From the NCBI GenBank assembly GCA_029582155.1, contig CM055900.1, positions 42,901,624-42,965,623 of the forward strand: DNA of 64,000 nt, written 5' to 3'. A program made the translations under genes and the position numbers. The stretch comes from Panopea generosa. Its lineage: Eukaryota > Mollusca > Bivalvia > Adapedonta > Hiatellidae. The notes beneath the pieces are model-generated. The model was not told the DNA's origin. It ran no database searches and was given only the letters and a program-made list of their open reading frames with translations. Of this stretch, positions 12,790 to 25,420 are shown piece after piece; the stretch's first letter is position 1; every line of letters begins with the position of its first letter.

Positions 12790-13046
12790 CATAGACCGAG
12801 AAGAATCCCTTTTGAAGATAGAAAATGCAACTCTTGTCAAACAATTGAAGACGAATATCATTTTATTATGGAGTGTTCATTATATGTAGAATTACGTAGA
12901 ACATTTATAAATAAATACTTTTGGTTTAGACCAAGTATGTATAAACTAGTACAATTTTTCGGTAGTAAAGATGAAAATGTAGTTAGAAATTTAAGCATGT
13001 ATATTTTTAAATATTTTGAAAACAGGAACACCACTGCAAATACATA
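12790..13046 (+). pseudogene. LINE C-terminal Cys/His tail
   Basis: An open segment reads RKCNSCQTIEDEYHFIMECS, a CxxC...H....C arrangement, followed by LRRTFINKYF and ending at a TAA near 13046. This C-terminal module is common after the RT of invertebrate LINEs. A (TA)n tract at 12711-12724 interrupts the sequence between RT and tail. Confidence 0.75.
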
Positions 13047-13049
13047 ACA

Positions 13050-15020
13050 CTATTGTATTTGTTTTACCGTGTGTCTGGCTTAAACTTATTTGATATATAT
13101 GTAAAATATATATACATATGAATGTGTACATGTAAACATGTTGATTGTGACTTAAAAATAACTTGTTTATTCTAATAATTATAGTATACTTACATGTGTA
13201 TTAACGTCAAACATGTACTTTCTCCGTAACAATTAAACATTACAGTAATTCTTTATTTTCTGTGTTGATTTTCCACAAATGTTTGATGTATGGATTTGAT
13301 TAAATGTAACCTCATTAATATAACCAATTGGTTAACATGTATCTGGTATATGTTTTATGATTTCCATGCAACTCTGCCTTCATTAAAGTAATCAAATTGT
13401 TATATTAATTGTGAACGACTGACCAGGTGAACATACGCACGTATCCAATATAAAAGCTGTACACAAATCAATAAGACAATATGTATATTATAATAATAGC
13501 TCCAATGATAATTATATTTCAAAAATATAAAACAAATAATGAAAGTAAAAGATAATACAAATAAAATACTACATTTTTACAAAGAATTATTTAGAGACAT
13601 GTCTTTAATTTTTATTAGTTTTAAAATTGTACGATTGTTTTATTTTGTAAATTAACAATTCTGATCTGTTTTTTATACGAAATCTCTATGGCAGCTGTGG
13701 TAAAATGACAGCCCTGAATACACATCCCTTTATACGTGTATGTCACACTTTCTACCATTCACTCAGAACTGGCGTAGGGTTTTCGGTTCGTTAATTTAAT
13801 GATATTGACATCATGATATTTACATACTAAAGCGTTCTGAAACTTCAAATAACCCAATATCTTAAATGATTTTTTTATTTGTTGTTAATTGGCTGGCAGT
13901 TTTTCTTTCTTATCTTTTCTTTTCAATCACATAATGTTGGCTCAATTAAAATTCATCCATCTGGCAATCAAAATGAAATCATACATATCTTCCGTGGTCA
14001 ATAGACCGATAAGTCACCAATTTAGCATATAACTTAATTGACACGGCTCTCACTGGCATGTGACATAACGTAATTAACACCACGGGTGTGTTGCTGCGTG
14101 TCATATAATTAGTGGTATAGCACAGTGGGTGTAGTTTCAAACAAGTTTAATTTAGTTTGTCATTTTAAATAATATATTAACATAAAGCATACTATCAGTA
14201 AAAGAATAATTTCAGAAACCCACTGAAAAAAGTTTATTGCAAGTATATTTATATACATAATGATAACGAAAATAATTATAAAAACTTAAAATATTAGAAT
14301 ATCTTTTTTTAAGTTTAGTGAAGCCACATTTGGACCCAAATCGAGAAAAAACACTACAAGATTATTATTTTTCAAAAATCATTTATTATAATGTCGAATT
14401 GCATCGCACAGATTATAATAAAATTTTCATCACCCATGCAGTGTATATTATAGATTATAAAGCTTATTTTAGTTTGAACATTAACAAAACCAGTGATATA
14501 TCCACATGTTTTTAAGTCACTGCTTACACTGAGCAGATTTATGGATTATCATAAGGTCAACGAGGTATCAACAGTATGGAATTATTAATTAAATTTAATT
14601 ATAAATAACAATTTATTTAGTTTATATTGATGATGTATATGTAAATTTTGTGGACAAACTTTATTGCTTTCCTTTAACAATGGCTTACGGTATATCAAAG
14701 AAGATACTGACGCAAACAAATGTCGTTCTGGATAACAGAAGCCGGTATAACGTGCGATATTCTTTGATCACCCAGACCACTGATCACATATCAAAACATA
14801 GACACTTCCGTTAAACATGCCTACTATCGATACTTGTTCAACCTTTCGCCCAGCGGGTGACATAATCTGTAGACAAACAATCGGATTATGAATTAATTTA
14901 CCTTGACTAAATCCCATGGATACATTTAATTGCTCCATTGGAACAGATTAAATTAAAAAGTCAATATAGAATCAGTTTAAAGAGTTGAGATGTTGCGATT
15001 GGTTATGGGCCGGAAACCTA
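13050..15020. other. AT-rich intergenic DNA, no gene recognised
   Basis: No coding or RNA gene is supported. The text AACATGTATCTGGTATATG at about 13334 is a stray relative of the 62-bp tandem unit that begins at 15149. Confidence 0.4.
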
Positions 15021-15022
15021 AC

Positions 15023-15118
15023 AGAGCGAACTGAAAGATGAGTGAGCGCGAACGGAGAGCGATCTAAGCGCGAACGGAGCGCGAACGGAGTGCAAACTGA
15101 GCGCAAATGGAGTGCAAT
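15023..15118. repeat. Short GC-richer minisatellite (GAGCGCGAACG units)
   Basis: About seven degenerate 10-13 bp units of the type GAGCGCGAACG lie in a row. It is a small GC-rich island in AT-rich surroundings and has no coding meaning that I can see. Confidence 0.65.
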
Positions 15119-15148
15119 TATGGGGTACTTGAGCGGTTTAGGGTCTGT

Positions 15149-15335
15149 AACATGTATCTGGTATATATGTGTTATGTATGTGTATATGTATGCTGATTGC
15201 GTTATGTATTAACATGTATCTGGTATATATGTTTTATGTATGTGTATATGTATGCTGATTGCGTGATGTGTTAACATGTATCTGGTATATATGTTTTATG
15301 TATATATATATATGTATGCACATTGCGTTATGTAT
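15149..15335. repeat. 62-bp tandem repeat, 3 copies
   Basis: The phrase AACATGTATCTGGTATATAT starts at 15149, 15211 and 15273, giving an exact 62-bp period. The third copy has an expanded TA run. The unit also contains GTATGCTGATTGCGT. Confidence 0.9.
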
Positions 15336-15668
15336 ACGTGATAGTTTTTCTTTTTTCTTTAATATAAGATACAGTATGTGTTATATCATATATGTAAATT
15401 TATTCCTGTTTTGTATATGTTCACACGAGCCTATGGCATATTGCACATAAAAATTTTTCTTTATAATAAGCAAATATATGCATTCCATTGAAATAAATAC
15501 TCAAATGCAGTCCCTATTGTTTGAGTATATCAGACACGCCGAGACATTCACAATGTTAACTTTGTTAGTCTAAAGTCACTTCTATTATAACAGACTTCCA
15601 TGAACATTCCGTACCTCATGCGAAGATTTTTTTATTTTTTTTTACCAGAATAAAACTCTGTAATTTCT

Positions 15669-15690
15669 AACAACAACAATTGTTGTTGTT
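15669..15690. repeat. 22-bp perfect palindrome of AAC/GTT triplets
   Basis: AACAACAACAA followed directly by TTGTTGTTGTT, a perfect hairpin with no loop. Confidence 0.9.
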
Positions 15691-15929
15691 GTGATTTACA
15701 ATATCTATATTAAACAATCTGTTACAATTTGATTGAATGATACAATAGAATGCTTTAGATTGCTTTAAGCATAATTAAAACCAAACTAATTTTACACTGT
15801 AACATTTCTAGCCCAATAGCTAGTCCATATTTACAATCTTTCTCGCAATATCTCAACGAATCTCCATATAATGTAGAAATCAATATATTATTTGAGTAAA
15901 CAACTTTAATCCAGTATTTTATTATTCTG

Positions 15930-16345
15930 AACTATCGTGATCAATACACATCTGCATTACTTGTTGATTTAACTTTTGATACATATTAACATAATCTAAA
16001 TGTACACGTTCAATTTCTTTTGACTTTGTATATCTCCATACCTCCGCCCCATAATTTAGAATGGATCTAACAAAAGCATCAAACATCTAACCACGTTTTA
16101 GGATTAAATATATATCTCTGTATTTACAGCACGTTCTAACATTGAACCTATGATTGTTTCCTGGTTTGATATAAGGCTCCCTTATAATAAAACAAAGTTC
16201 CCAAATCAATTTATCCAATTATATACCCACTCTTCTAAGGTTTCTTAAATAACCTCTTGTCATAAACACCAATATTTTGTTTTTATCTCCATTGACCCCA
16301 GAGGCCCCATTTGTCACAATACTCTTTCAACAAATCTATGCACTA
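15930..16345 (-). mobile_element. LINE fragment, 3' part of reverse transcriptase
   Basis: Read on minus, the segment gives DLLKEYCDKWGL (near 16340-16305), then GVNGDKNKILVFMTRG (near 16300-16250) and FVRSILNYGAEVWRY (near 16075-16030) plus EIERVHLDYVN. These are the thumb-side motifs found downstream of the RT active site in many invertebrate LINEs. Stops and shifts are present. Its upstream end dissolves into the 26-bp tandem array at 16354-16562. Confidence 0.75.
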
Positions 16346-16353
16346 TTGTAACT

Positions 16354-16562
16354 CATCGTATCTACATAATATTGAACTTCATCATATCTATATAATATAG
16401 AACTTGATCATATTTAAATAATATTGTACTTCATCATGTCTATAAAATATTGTTATTCAGCATATCTATATAATTATGTAATTCATCATATCTATATAAT
16501 ACTGTAATTCAGCATATCTAGATAAAACTGTAATTCAGCATATCTATGTAAAATTGTAATTG
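16354..16562. repeat. 26-bp tandem repeat, 8 copies
   Basis: Eight degenerate copies of a 26-bp unit resembling CATATCTATATAATATTG plus NAACTTCAT follow one another. The array begins exactly where the minus-strand LINE reading frame reads LLKEYCDKWGL, so it appears to have grown from LINE sequence. Confidence 0.85.
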
Positions 16563-17049
16563 TTTATCATAACTCCTGCGATTGCTCAATTTGAGTTTCT
16601 TAATTGTTAAATATTTACTTAATAAACATTTACTATTACATATTGTAATTCAGCCAAGGGATATTTAACTTCTTAAAACAACATAAACCAGCACACAATA
16701 ACAGGATTAACGTTATGTCGTTGACATCAAAACCCATCATATTGTTACCTTGTATAATAGCCATTAGTCTTCAGTAAACAGTAAAAATAAAATCGGTGAG
16801 AATATTATCTAACTTTACTTTAAACATATTTAATTACTTTTTCGTATATATGTTGTGGCAAAAGGGTTGGGTCACAAGTTAGTAAACATTTTAATCGGCC
16901 CTTCCCAAAAACATATTATTTACAAATAAACAATCAAGATAAAGCATATTCATATAGGAAATAGGGGGAAAATGGGTGTATTGTTTGAATAAACGTTTCC
17001 TATGCTGACCTTAAACGAGGGGCTCCACTGTGATGTAAATACTAAAACT

Positions 17050-18830
17050 CAATAAGATCTATTGTTTATCAAAACGTTTAGTTTCTTTAATGTAAGTTTG
17101 GACACTGTTAGATATAACAATATTTTCATCGTCTAAGATATCATCTCTTCCGTATAATAAGGTTTTAACACTTAAAGGATGAAGATGACATGAAGCATGA
17201 AAGAGACGAAGTAGATCATTTAAAAAAGAAGGACATTGCATGAAAAAGTGTTCGGCGTCCTCTTTTTCATGCCCACATTTTTCACAAGTTGAAAATAATT
17301 TTAATTTGTTAACAAATAGATCTTAATTTAAGTTACTGCATTTTCTTAAACGTGCATGAAAAATTAATAATTTACGAGGACCTGTTAAATAAAAACATGG
17401 TATTTCGGTGGGTTTGAACAAATACTTCATAAGCTGGTGTTTGAATAATGATAGAGTTTCTGAATTGCGTAAGTATACCGGAAGACCATTCCCAGAAGAA
17501 TTACATGATGGAATACAATCATTTCTAAATAATTGAGTTCTAGTATTTAATAAAGAATAATTACTTTTATTTCTTAAATTATACGGTGTAGTTTTTCCTA
17601 CAGTTTCAGGAAAAATATTGTTTAAAAATTCTGGAGTAAAGCTTTTTTTACTTTATATGCAACAACTATTTTTTATATACACTTCTGTCTTCTAAAGAAA
17701 GCCAGCCTAGTTCTTTGTATAAGTTACGAGGAGAAGTAGACCGGATTAAACCGGTTACAATACGAGCCGCTTTATGTTGATTTTTTTTCAAGATCTTCTT
17801 TTTCATATTGGGTACATTCACCCCACACTAAAGATCTATATTCTAAAAAAGGTCTAAAAGAAATGACATATTTTTTTGACTTAAAGCCGTTCTATTAACT
17901 GTAAACTTGACTTTTCTAATCATACCTGATACCTTTGATGCAGAGTGTAAAATATTATTATATGTTCATGTCATTTTCCATCGTTGCTTAATGTGAGTCC
18001 TAAATGTTGATGGTGATCTACAAACTTGACATTGGTATTATTAAAAGTCAAAGAAGGATACATGATTTCTGTTTTATTTGGATTAAAATTAACCTACCAC
18101 TATTGTGATCAATCTAAAATCATTCTTAGGTCGTTATTTAAAATTCCTTCGATATCTGTTATAGAAGATGCCGTGATTGCAAGAGATGTATCATTGGCAA
18201 ACATTCTAGTAATATTTAGTAAATGTTCGGTATATCATTAATATAAATTAAAAAGAATAATGGACCTATGACAGAACTTTGAGGGACTTCAGCAGATGTT
18301 GCCCTACTGTCGGACAAACTTGAACCTACAAAAACTATTTGTTGCTAAATAACTTTCCGTCCATTTTAGATAGCACCGTTAACACCGTTCTGTTTAAGCT
18401 TAAATAGAAGACCTTTAATCCACACACGATCAAATGCTTTGGAAACGTAGCAGAAAAACCATGCATGTAAATTTACCAGCATCAATACCTAAACAAACTT
18501 AATGGTAGATGTCAATTAACTGATAAACAGTTGAAAGACCTTTTAAAATTCCTGAATGACCTTTTAAAATTCCTGAATGTAACTCGTATATCAAGTTATT
18601 AGCAACAACAAATTTTAGATATGTTTGTATACAACAATTTACATCAATTTACCAACACAACTCAAAAGTGTTATTGGCCTATAATTAGACGATGTATTAC
18701 TATTTCCTTTTAATAAGTGGCATTATCAAACAGCGTTTCCATAATTCTGGAATGTTACATAATAATCTCACTGAACACTTAAAGAAGTCAAAAAATGAAT
18801 TACCACAAATACGCAAAATAAGTGTTTATT
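17050..18830 (-). mobile_element. LINE fragment A: RT plus C-terminal tail, decayed
   Basis: Minus-strand motifs in order: IPELWKRCLIMPLIKRK (about 18760-18708), VSKAFDRVWIKGLLFKLKQNG (about 18455-18390), SAEVPQSSVIGPLFFLIYIND (about 18297-18235), FANDTSLAITAS near 18200 (the catalytic FADD box reads FAND), FRPFLEYRSLVWGECTQYE (about 17860-17800), and a CEKCGHEKEDAEHFFMQCPS tail (17285-17225). The order is that of one LINE RT with its CxxC-H-C tail. Numerous frameshifts and the D-to-N change in the active site make it inactive. A 22-bp direct duplication (TTTTAAAATTCCTGAATGAC) occurs at 18535-18580. Confidence 0.85.
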
Positions 18831-18834
18831 TCCA

Positions 18835-19190
18835 TATAAGAAATGCTTGAAGAAAAACAGCATCTACAACTGAGCAACCCGCACTAATGCCAAATTGCGC
18901 GTCCAATAATATTCTGTTCTCCTCATGTCATTTACATATTCTTTGTCTGCAACACCTGTAAAAATCTTAGATAGAAAGCTTACACGCGTGTTATTGTCCT
19001 ATAATTATCAAAATCCATGTAATGCTTTCTAAATAACGGGACAATGTTACCTCAGTCCAACTTTCTGGAAATATTTAGAATTTTATATACTGCTGGATAA
19101 ATCTGTAAGATGCGGAGCAATACTATCCACCGTTTCAAAGACATATTCAATTAGTAGGGAGTCTCCTGAACAAGTTTTATTTTTCCGACT
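18835..19190 (-). mobile_element. LINE fragment B: RT finger region
   Basis: Minus-strand reading gives FPESWTEVTLSRYLESITW (about 19075-19015), IFTGVADKEYVNDMRR (about 18975-18925) and AQFGISAGCSVVDAVFL (about 18900-18850). These precede the RT palm motifs. The same finger region appears again at the start of fragment A, so this is a second, truncated copy joined head-to-tail to A rather than part of it. Confidence 0.7.
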
Positions 19191-19564
19191 TTTACCAATG
19201 AAAATACTTCAGATAACCTTATTGCTTTACCTATCAAATTTACAATTCAAATATTTAAATACATGATCATTGAAAAGCTCATCAACATCAACATCTTGAA
19301 CAGTTAAAATTTCATTAAATATTTAAAAAAAAAAAATACACCTCCGTATAAACATTTCATAAAACTCTTTCATTTTTTGGCAAATAAAGCTTTCAAAAAT
19401 CTTTTGTTTTGCATTTCGATGGTTCGCATATACTTATACACCAGAAGTATTTTTATAATTAAAACTTTGTGCATTTCTTTCTTACCTTCACGTTTTATTC
19501 GGTTTTAAATAGATTAACATAAATGGTATATATTTAAAGTCGATTTACATGTTTATGTGATCTC

Positions 19565-19800
19565 GTTAGATTGAAGATGAATTCCACGTTGTTATGACAT
19601 GTAAATACCATACGGATTTAAGAAACAAATTTGGTAAACTTACTGGCAAATACCCTACCCCAAACACATTTTACAATATAATGAATACAAAAAAGATGAC
19701 AAACTTATTCAGTAAATTTTTTTATGAGATTTTTCATAAAAGAAAACAATTCCTTCAAAATAACGCTGAAAACATTGTTACAAAGTCAGTAAGAATAAAT
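19565..19800 (+). mobile_element. LINE C-terminal tail fragment
   Basis: The + strand reads IEDEFHVVMTCKYHTDLRNK followed by FGKLTGKYPTPNTFYNIM. This is closely parallel to the tail at 12790-13046 (IEDEYHFIMECSLYVELRRT), with the H...C part kept and the upstream CxxC part missing. It is an isolated dead 3' end. Confidence 0.7.
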
Positions 19801-20235
19801 TGGATTTCTGTAGTATTCAAAAACGTACACAAATTAAAAATAAAAGCTCATATAAAAATACAAACACGGGACAATTATAACGCCGCTCACCTGACTCATT
19901 GGTCAAATATCTCATTAGCTACAAGAGAGGCGAGGCCGTACATATTGCACCGTCATGGCAATTAACAAAGCGGAGAAATTGCCACAGCTAATAGTGGATA
20001 AAAGACGCGTGATACACTTAGCTAAAGTAGATGTTGTTCTTACAAGTAAAATGTGGGCGCATCTAACAATTAGCAATTAATAAAAGTTGTTAATGATCAA
20101 AACAACTTTGACAGCCGTGTAAAATCAACGGTATATAAAGGACCCATTTTTACCTGTGCAGGGAGTCGGATTTCGATATACTTTAAGCCTTGTTACATTG
20201 ACGAAACTAAATTAGAATAAATCGTCGTGAACAAT

Positions 20236-20405
20236 GAAGTTAGAAATTAAACTTGTGATTACTTTAGGAATTGTGACACTTTAGGAATTGAATTTATAAT
20301 AGCGATAACTTCAGAAATTGAACTTACAGTAACTTTAGAAATTGGACTCGTTATAACTTTGAAATAGACTTGTAATGACTTAAGATTGAATTTAAAATAA
20401 ACGTT
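20236..20405. repeat. Degenerate ~35-bp tandem repeat
   Basis: Four to five loose copies of a unit containing AACTTTAGAAATTGRACTTGT lie in a row. Copies are strongly diverged and lengths vary. Confidence 0.45.
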
Positions 20406-20409
20406 TGTA

Positions 20410-23400
20410 ATCTCAACTAATTTGTGAATTTGTATTGCCACCCTCATTACGATACAACATTTGTCACATATAATTTATTATTAAGGAATTAATAAAATGT
20501 TGTTTTTTTAAATCAATTCCTGCCATAATTTAAAATATAATGAATTAAAAAAATACAAACATGTTTTATTTTGTAAACTTGTTTTTGAGTTGTATTTTTT
20601 TTTTATAAAAGATAAAAATTCCTGCAAATTAACATAATTTGACCTAATGTTAAATTGACATGTGTCGATTTTATAGGGATCAAAACAACATTTCTCTATT
20701 TATATAATGTTGTAACATTATTGTATATTCTATGCTCTTGTTACATACACTAGACTAAATAAAACTGTACATGTTGTATTATGGGCCAGAGGCCTAAATT
20801 ACTGAATGAACATATTTTCATTGTCATTGTCATTTTCTTCGCCTCTTAACACGGATCCCGGCCTTAAATGCTATGTTTAATCGCGCTGCGAAATGGCAAA
20901 CACCAGTTGGATTGGAATGTTTTTCAACACAATTTAAATGTGTATAAATTGATTATTGAAAGCCAGGAATAAAACATTAAAAAATATCAAAGATACCTTG
21001 GTTCTTTTTTTTTTCTGGTAAAATTTAACTATATTTGAGAATCAGAACATACGAAAGAATAACTTACTTCTTAAATTTTTATAAAACATGTGTTTTCATT
21101 TTTTTTTGTGTTTTTTTATGTAAGTGATATATATTTCTCATTTGCATATATTTCATAAAAAATTAAGCAGATTCATATACAAACTTAAAAAATGAGTTAA
21201 ATATTTTAGAAAAAATTGCGAACATGAAAATGTTTTAATCATATCATATGAAAGCAAAATTTCGGTGGAACATGCTTATGTGGAATGGAATATAAGTCTT
21301 CTTTGCTCTAAATGGTTCTTTTTTTTTAAAATGTCCTATATGATTTGCCGCCCCTTTGCCATTTTTATATAAGAGTTTGGGAAATTATCAACACCGATTA
21401 TTGAGAATCTCCGATTTTCTCTATCAAATATTAACAACGCCAGTTTGACGTTGTTTTAATACGGCAAAAACATACGGACGCCGCTATTTATGTACATAGT
21501 ATAATGCATTCCAATAGTCCGCGTATATCATTTGTTTTGATAATTTAATATCCACAAAGAATGATGACTGAAATAAAATTAACTAACCTACATGAACCCT
21601 CCCTGAATTACCTTTTGTATGGTAATGAAACTCTTACACTAACTGACAACAAATCGATTTTTATGGCAGTTTAAAATAATATTATAAAAAAAACCCAAAG
21701 TTTTGAGTAGATTGAGTTATTGAATAGATAATGAATCATCATATTCGATGCTATGTTTACTTAGATAATTATACGACACGTCTCTATCTGGTCGTATATA
21801 GTAAGAAACAACAAATACTGAATTAATTGAATTTATTAACATAAACGTAAAACATCTATTCTCTGTGTCGGAATGAACCGATAAAAGAAGAAAAGATCAG
21901 TGAAGTCTCTTTCTCTTCATCCAAATCTTTCTTTATTTGAAATATTCTGAATACCCATTATTTCATTGATCATATTTGCACATTTGGCTAAATTGAAAAT
22001 ATTACTATTATTTCTAAAGCTTTGTTCTGTATCCTTTCAACATAATTTGTTTAACGTATGACTTATACCTTATTGATAAATATATGCTAAAAATACGTAC
22101 TTATGCGAATAAGATATTGTTTAAACTAAAGTATCATGCTTCCAATGAAGTAACCGATATTTTTATATTCGGCTTTTTTTAAATTTAATGATACGAAAAT
22201 CAATATAGTCATAATATAATAACGTAAACGTTTTATAAATCATGTTAACGTTAACGCCGTGTAACGCGTTAAGGTACCATTACCGTGCATGACGAGATAC
22301 GTCCTTATCATGATGTTAAACATTTATTCTCAACTAGGGGATCCAATTTCTTATTTATTTCAGTGTAACTTTTTTAAGCAAATAAAGCTATCGGAATAAA
22401 TAATGTGATAAACACAGTCATCTCTCTTCATTTCAACGTGCTTATCAGATTAATACAATGACTACTAGGAGGGAGAATACCCGGGAAAGCGCGGGAGTGA
22501 ATTTTGTTTCAGGAAAAAAGCAAGTCTTCTTATTGGAAATTGTTGGTACATGGCTACTAGGCAATGCCATGTAAAACACATAAACTTTATTATTTAGACT
22601 ACTTTGAGTTGATAAATGATATCAAAAGAGTCTCACTGTCTAATCTTATGTGATAAAGTACTAGTTTGATACTATTGTAATATGATTTAATCATTCACTG
22701 TTTTTGAGTAGAGGTTTATAATATATAATAAATTATATGATTTAACTATAATGTTTAATTGTTAGACATTCACATGACAATGGTTAGGCACTGACTGCCT
22801 ATCAGAGACACCGTACAACCAATATATAAAAGTACAAAGGACGTTAATCATTACCTGTGTATGATTACTGCTGTACTCCTGGAAGTCTGGTTCTCTAACC
22901 CAAAATGCGGTCGGCTTTGCCTTCGAATCTAGGGTCCGGTATGTACTGATGTGATTGGTTTCCGTTCTCATGAAGTGTTCTTTGGATAGCGGAAACCACG
23001 AATGTAAACAATAAACGCTCGTTTAGTGTTGACAACGATTCGCAACTGTGTCAGTGTTGTCCAAATCTAAGACGTTAATGAAGCATAACGTAAACGTTAC
23101 TTTGATGTATTTTAAAGCATATTTGGAAGTATTAACATGAAGAAAGCGCGCATTTTCAGTCAGTGAAGTGTTTTGCGTTTCTCAACCGAAGCATCATATT
23201 CTGTAAGGTTTTATAAATATTTTCATGGTTCCATTTACATGCATTTGAATTCCTGCCCAACTCGAATATTACAACTGACTTCAGTAAGAATCGTGATGGT
23301 AAAACATGTCTTGTGGATATCAAATGTGTATAAAATAGTTTGGTAGCAACTTTTAGAGAAAAGTCGTTATTTGAAGACCCCATCCATTTTAAATATTTTA

Positions 23401-25420
23401 AATTCAGTTTGTACATGTATCATGCACATCATCCACATACTATATAATGACAGTAAATACAAATGTAAGTATTTTCCACCATTCTGATGTAAAATATTAG
23501 CACAATATCCGGTTTCTAGTACATGTATGTATGCATTTGTTACAGACTGAAATTTTGCTGTTCCTGCTAACTATAAATAACACATGCAACCTGTGTTGAG
23601 CCCAACAATATGTTATTAAAGAAAAGGTTTTTAGTATTGATTTGATATATGAAATAACATGATTGCCCATGTGTAAACTAATTGGCCAACAACTTTTATA
23701 AAACAGTTGTTTTTTGAAGACCCCATCCAGTTTAAACATTTTATTTTTTATATCAAGAACATCACATACATACTGATCCATCCAGGTCGTGTTGTTATTA
23801 GATAGATGGCGAGCAATACATGAAATACACCAATATTGGATGGCATAGCTGATTTATACAGTTTATATGATAAGTAACCTGATAAGGCAAAAAAAGTATC
23901 TGATATACATTAAATGAATTATATACTTTACACACACGGAGGTTAAACATTCCAGGAAGTGATGAAACTTGTTTTTTAAATGTCTGGGACTTAGGTGAGC
24001 TGAAATCTTAAGTTTCTATGCCTTTATTTGGGCAAAATGTCGGGATTCTAGCACTTCTAAGCCAATCAAATGCGTGCATTTCATATTCACAGGTATCCAG
24101 AATCTTGCTGATCTGGCAAATGTCTGCCATGTTGCCAGATTTGATATACGAAAAGGGCATTTAACACACCAAAAACACAATTTCCATGTCATAAATTAGC
24201 ATAAAAAGGAAGTCACAATGTCATAGTTTAGATGCAAATCATGCAAGTTAATATTTAAACTCAAATTAAAGAAAAAATGAAGATGCCAGAATTGAGGTGG
24301 ACAGATTTTCAAATCTTTCCACTCTGGCAACTTTCGAGGAGGGAAATTCAAAAGTTTAATACGATTTTCTGATTGAGAATTTACAGCATTATTTAAAGGT
24401 AAGACATTATTATAGTTATTCGTAGTGAAATTCACCATCATAAATTGTGTTTATACCTTGGGAAACCTTTGCATTTGTCTAAAAACAGAGATCCAATTAT
24501 TCTTGTTGACAGCAAAAACCTGGCAGTAAATATTTTGGAAGGTCATTCAAGGATTTTCTCATTTAACATTAGATACATATAATTAAACTTGTTAAGACTG
24601 AGTATACACATGTTAAAAATAATATTTATAATTAAAACACTATTTTTCAAACAAAACAGAAACAATAACTGAATAGGAATTTTTGTGTAACCCACCTAGT
24701 GCCAGATTTCTTGTCAAATCCATATTTGGATTTATGTCGATATTTCAATTTACAGGTTAAACCCTATTAAAAATAACACAAGATTTACCTATTCACTTCG
24801 CGGAAATATGTAAGTTTACACAAAAACACTTGTAAAGATTTGTTTTTATAAATGCACTTTTGATATGTATATATATATTTCTTTCTGCCTGGTGTATTAC
24901 AGAGGAATTTTGTCAGTAATGTAGTTGAACTATAAAATTCTGCGGAGATTACTGTAACATATATGTAATATTTAAATTGTACATATTAATACTTATAAAT
25001 ATAGACCTGGAAAAAAACTCCCTGATTTATTCACCCAATTTTAATGGGCTACGATGTGAAAGGGTATCCATTTTCATGATATATTAGAACATCTCTATGA
25101 TGTGATGTTAGTGTATATATTACATATGTAAAACAACGTAGAATGTTAAAGAGTTTCCAGCTGTGATAAAATGTGCATGCTGCTACAAGATTATTTCAAC
25201 TATAAATCAATTTATTTTATTTGGTACTGATATATTGCCCTATGATGTGAAGTTCTAGCTTAATTTTGCCACCTCTGGTTTTTCGTACTTATTTCATGAA
25301 ATAGCTTTTGTTTTAGAACAGCAACAAAAAAATTCAAGTGCACTGTTCCCCCGGCTGCTCTTGTTTTATTTCAGCTTCAGTTTTAATTACCAAGTAATTA
25401 TATAAGTTTCGTGAATCAAT
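20410..25420. other. AT-rich DNA, no gene recognised
   Basis: No transposase, RT or splice-consistent gene was found. One weak internal duplication stands out: GAAGACCCCATCCA followed by KTTTAAAYATTTTA occurs near 23374 and again near 23717, about 343 bp apart, inside two short minus-strand ORFs that I do not recognise. Confidence 0.4.

Larger units (their letters stand above)
10100..13046 (+). mobile_element. Non-LTR retrotransposon (LINE), decayed
   Basis: Three recognisable modules occur in LINE order on +: an endonuclease-like segment (10170-10900), a reverse transcriptase (about 11250-12010) and a Cys/His C-terminal tail (12790-13046). Many stops and frameshifts separate them and the YADD box is destroyed, so the copy is inactive. 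It starts about 100 bp right of the Harbinger terminus. No poly(A) tail or target duplication was identified. The clade is unresolved; the single-ORF EN-RT-CCHC layout fits Jockey/CR1-like or related LINEs. Confidence 0.85.
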
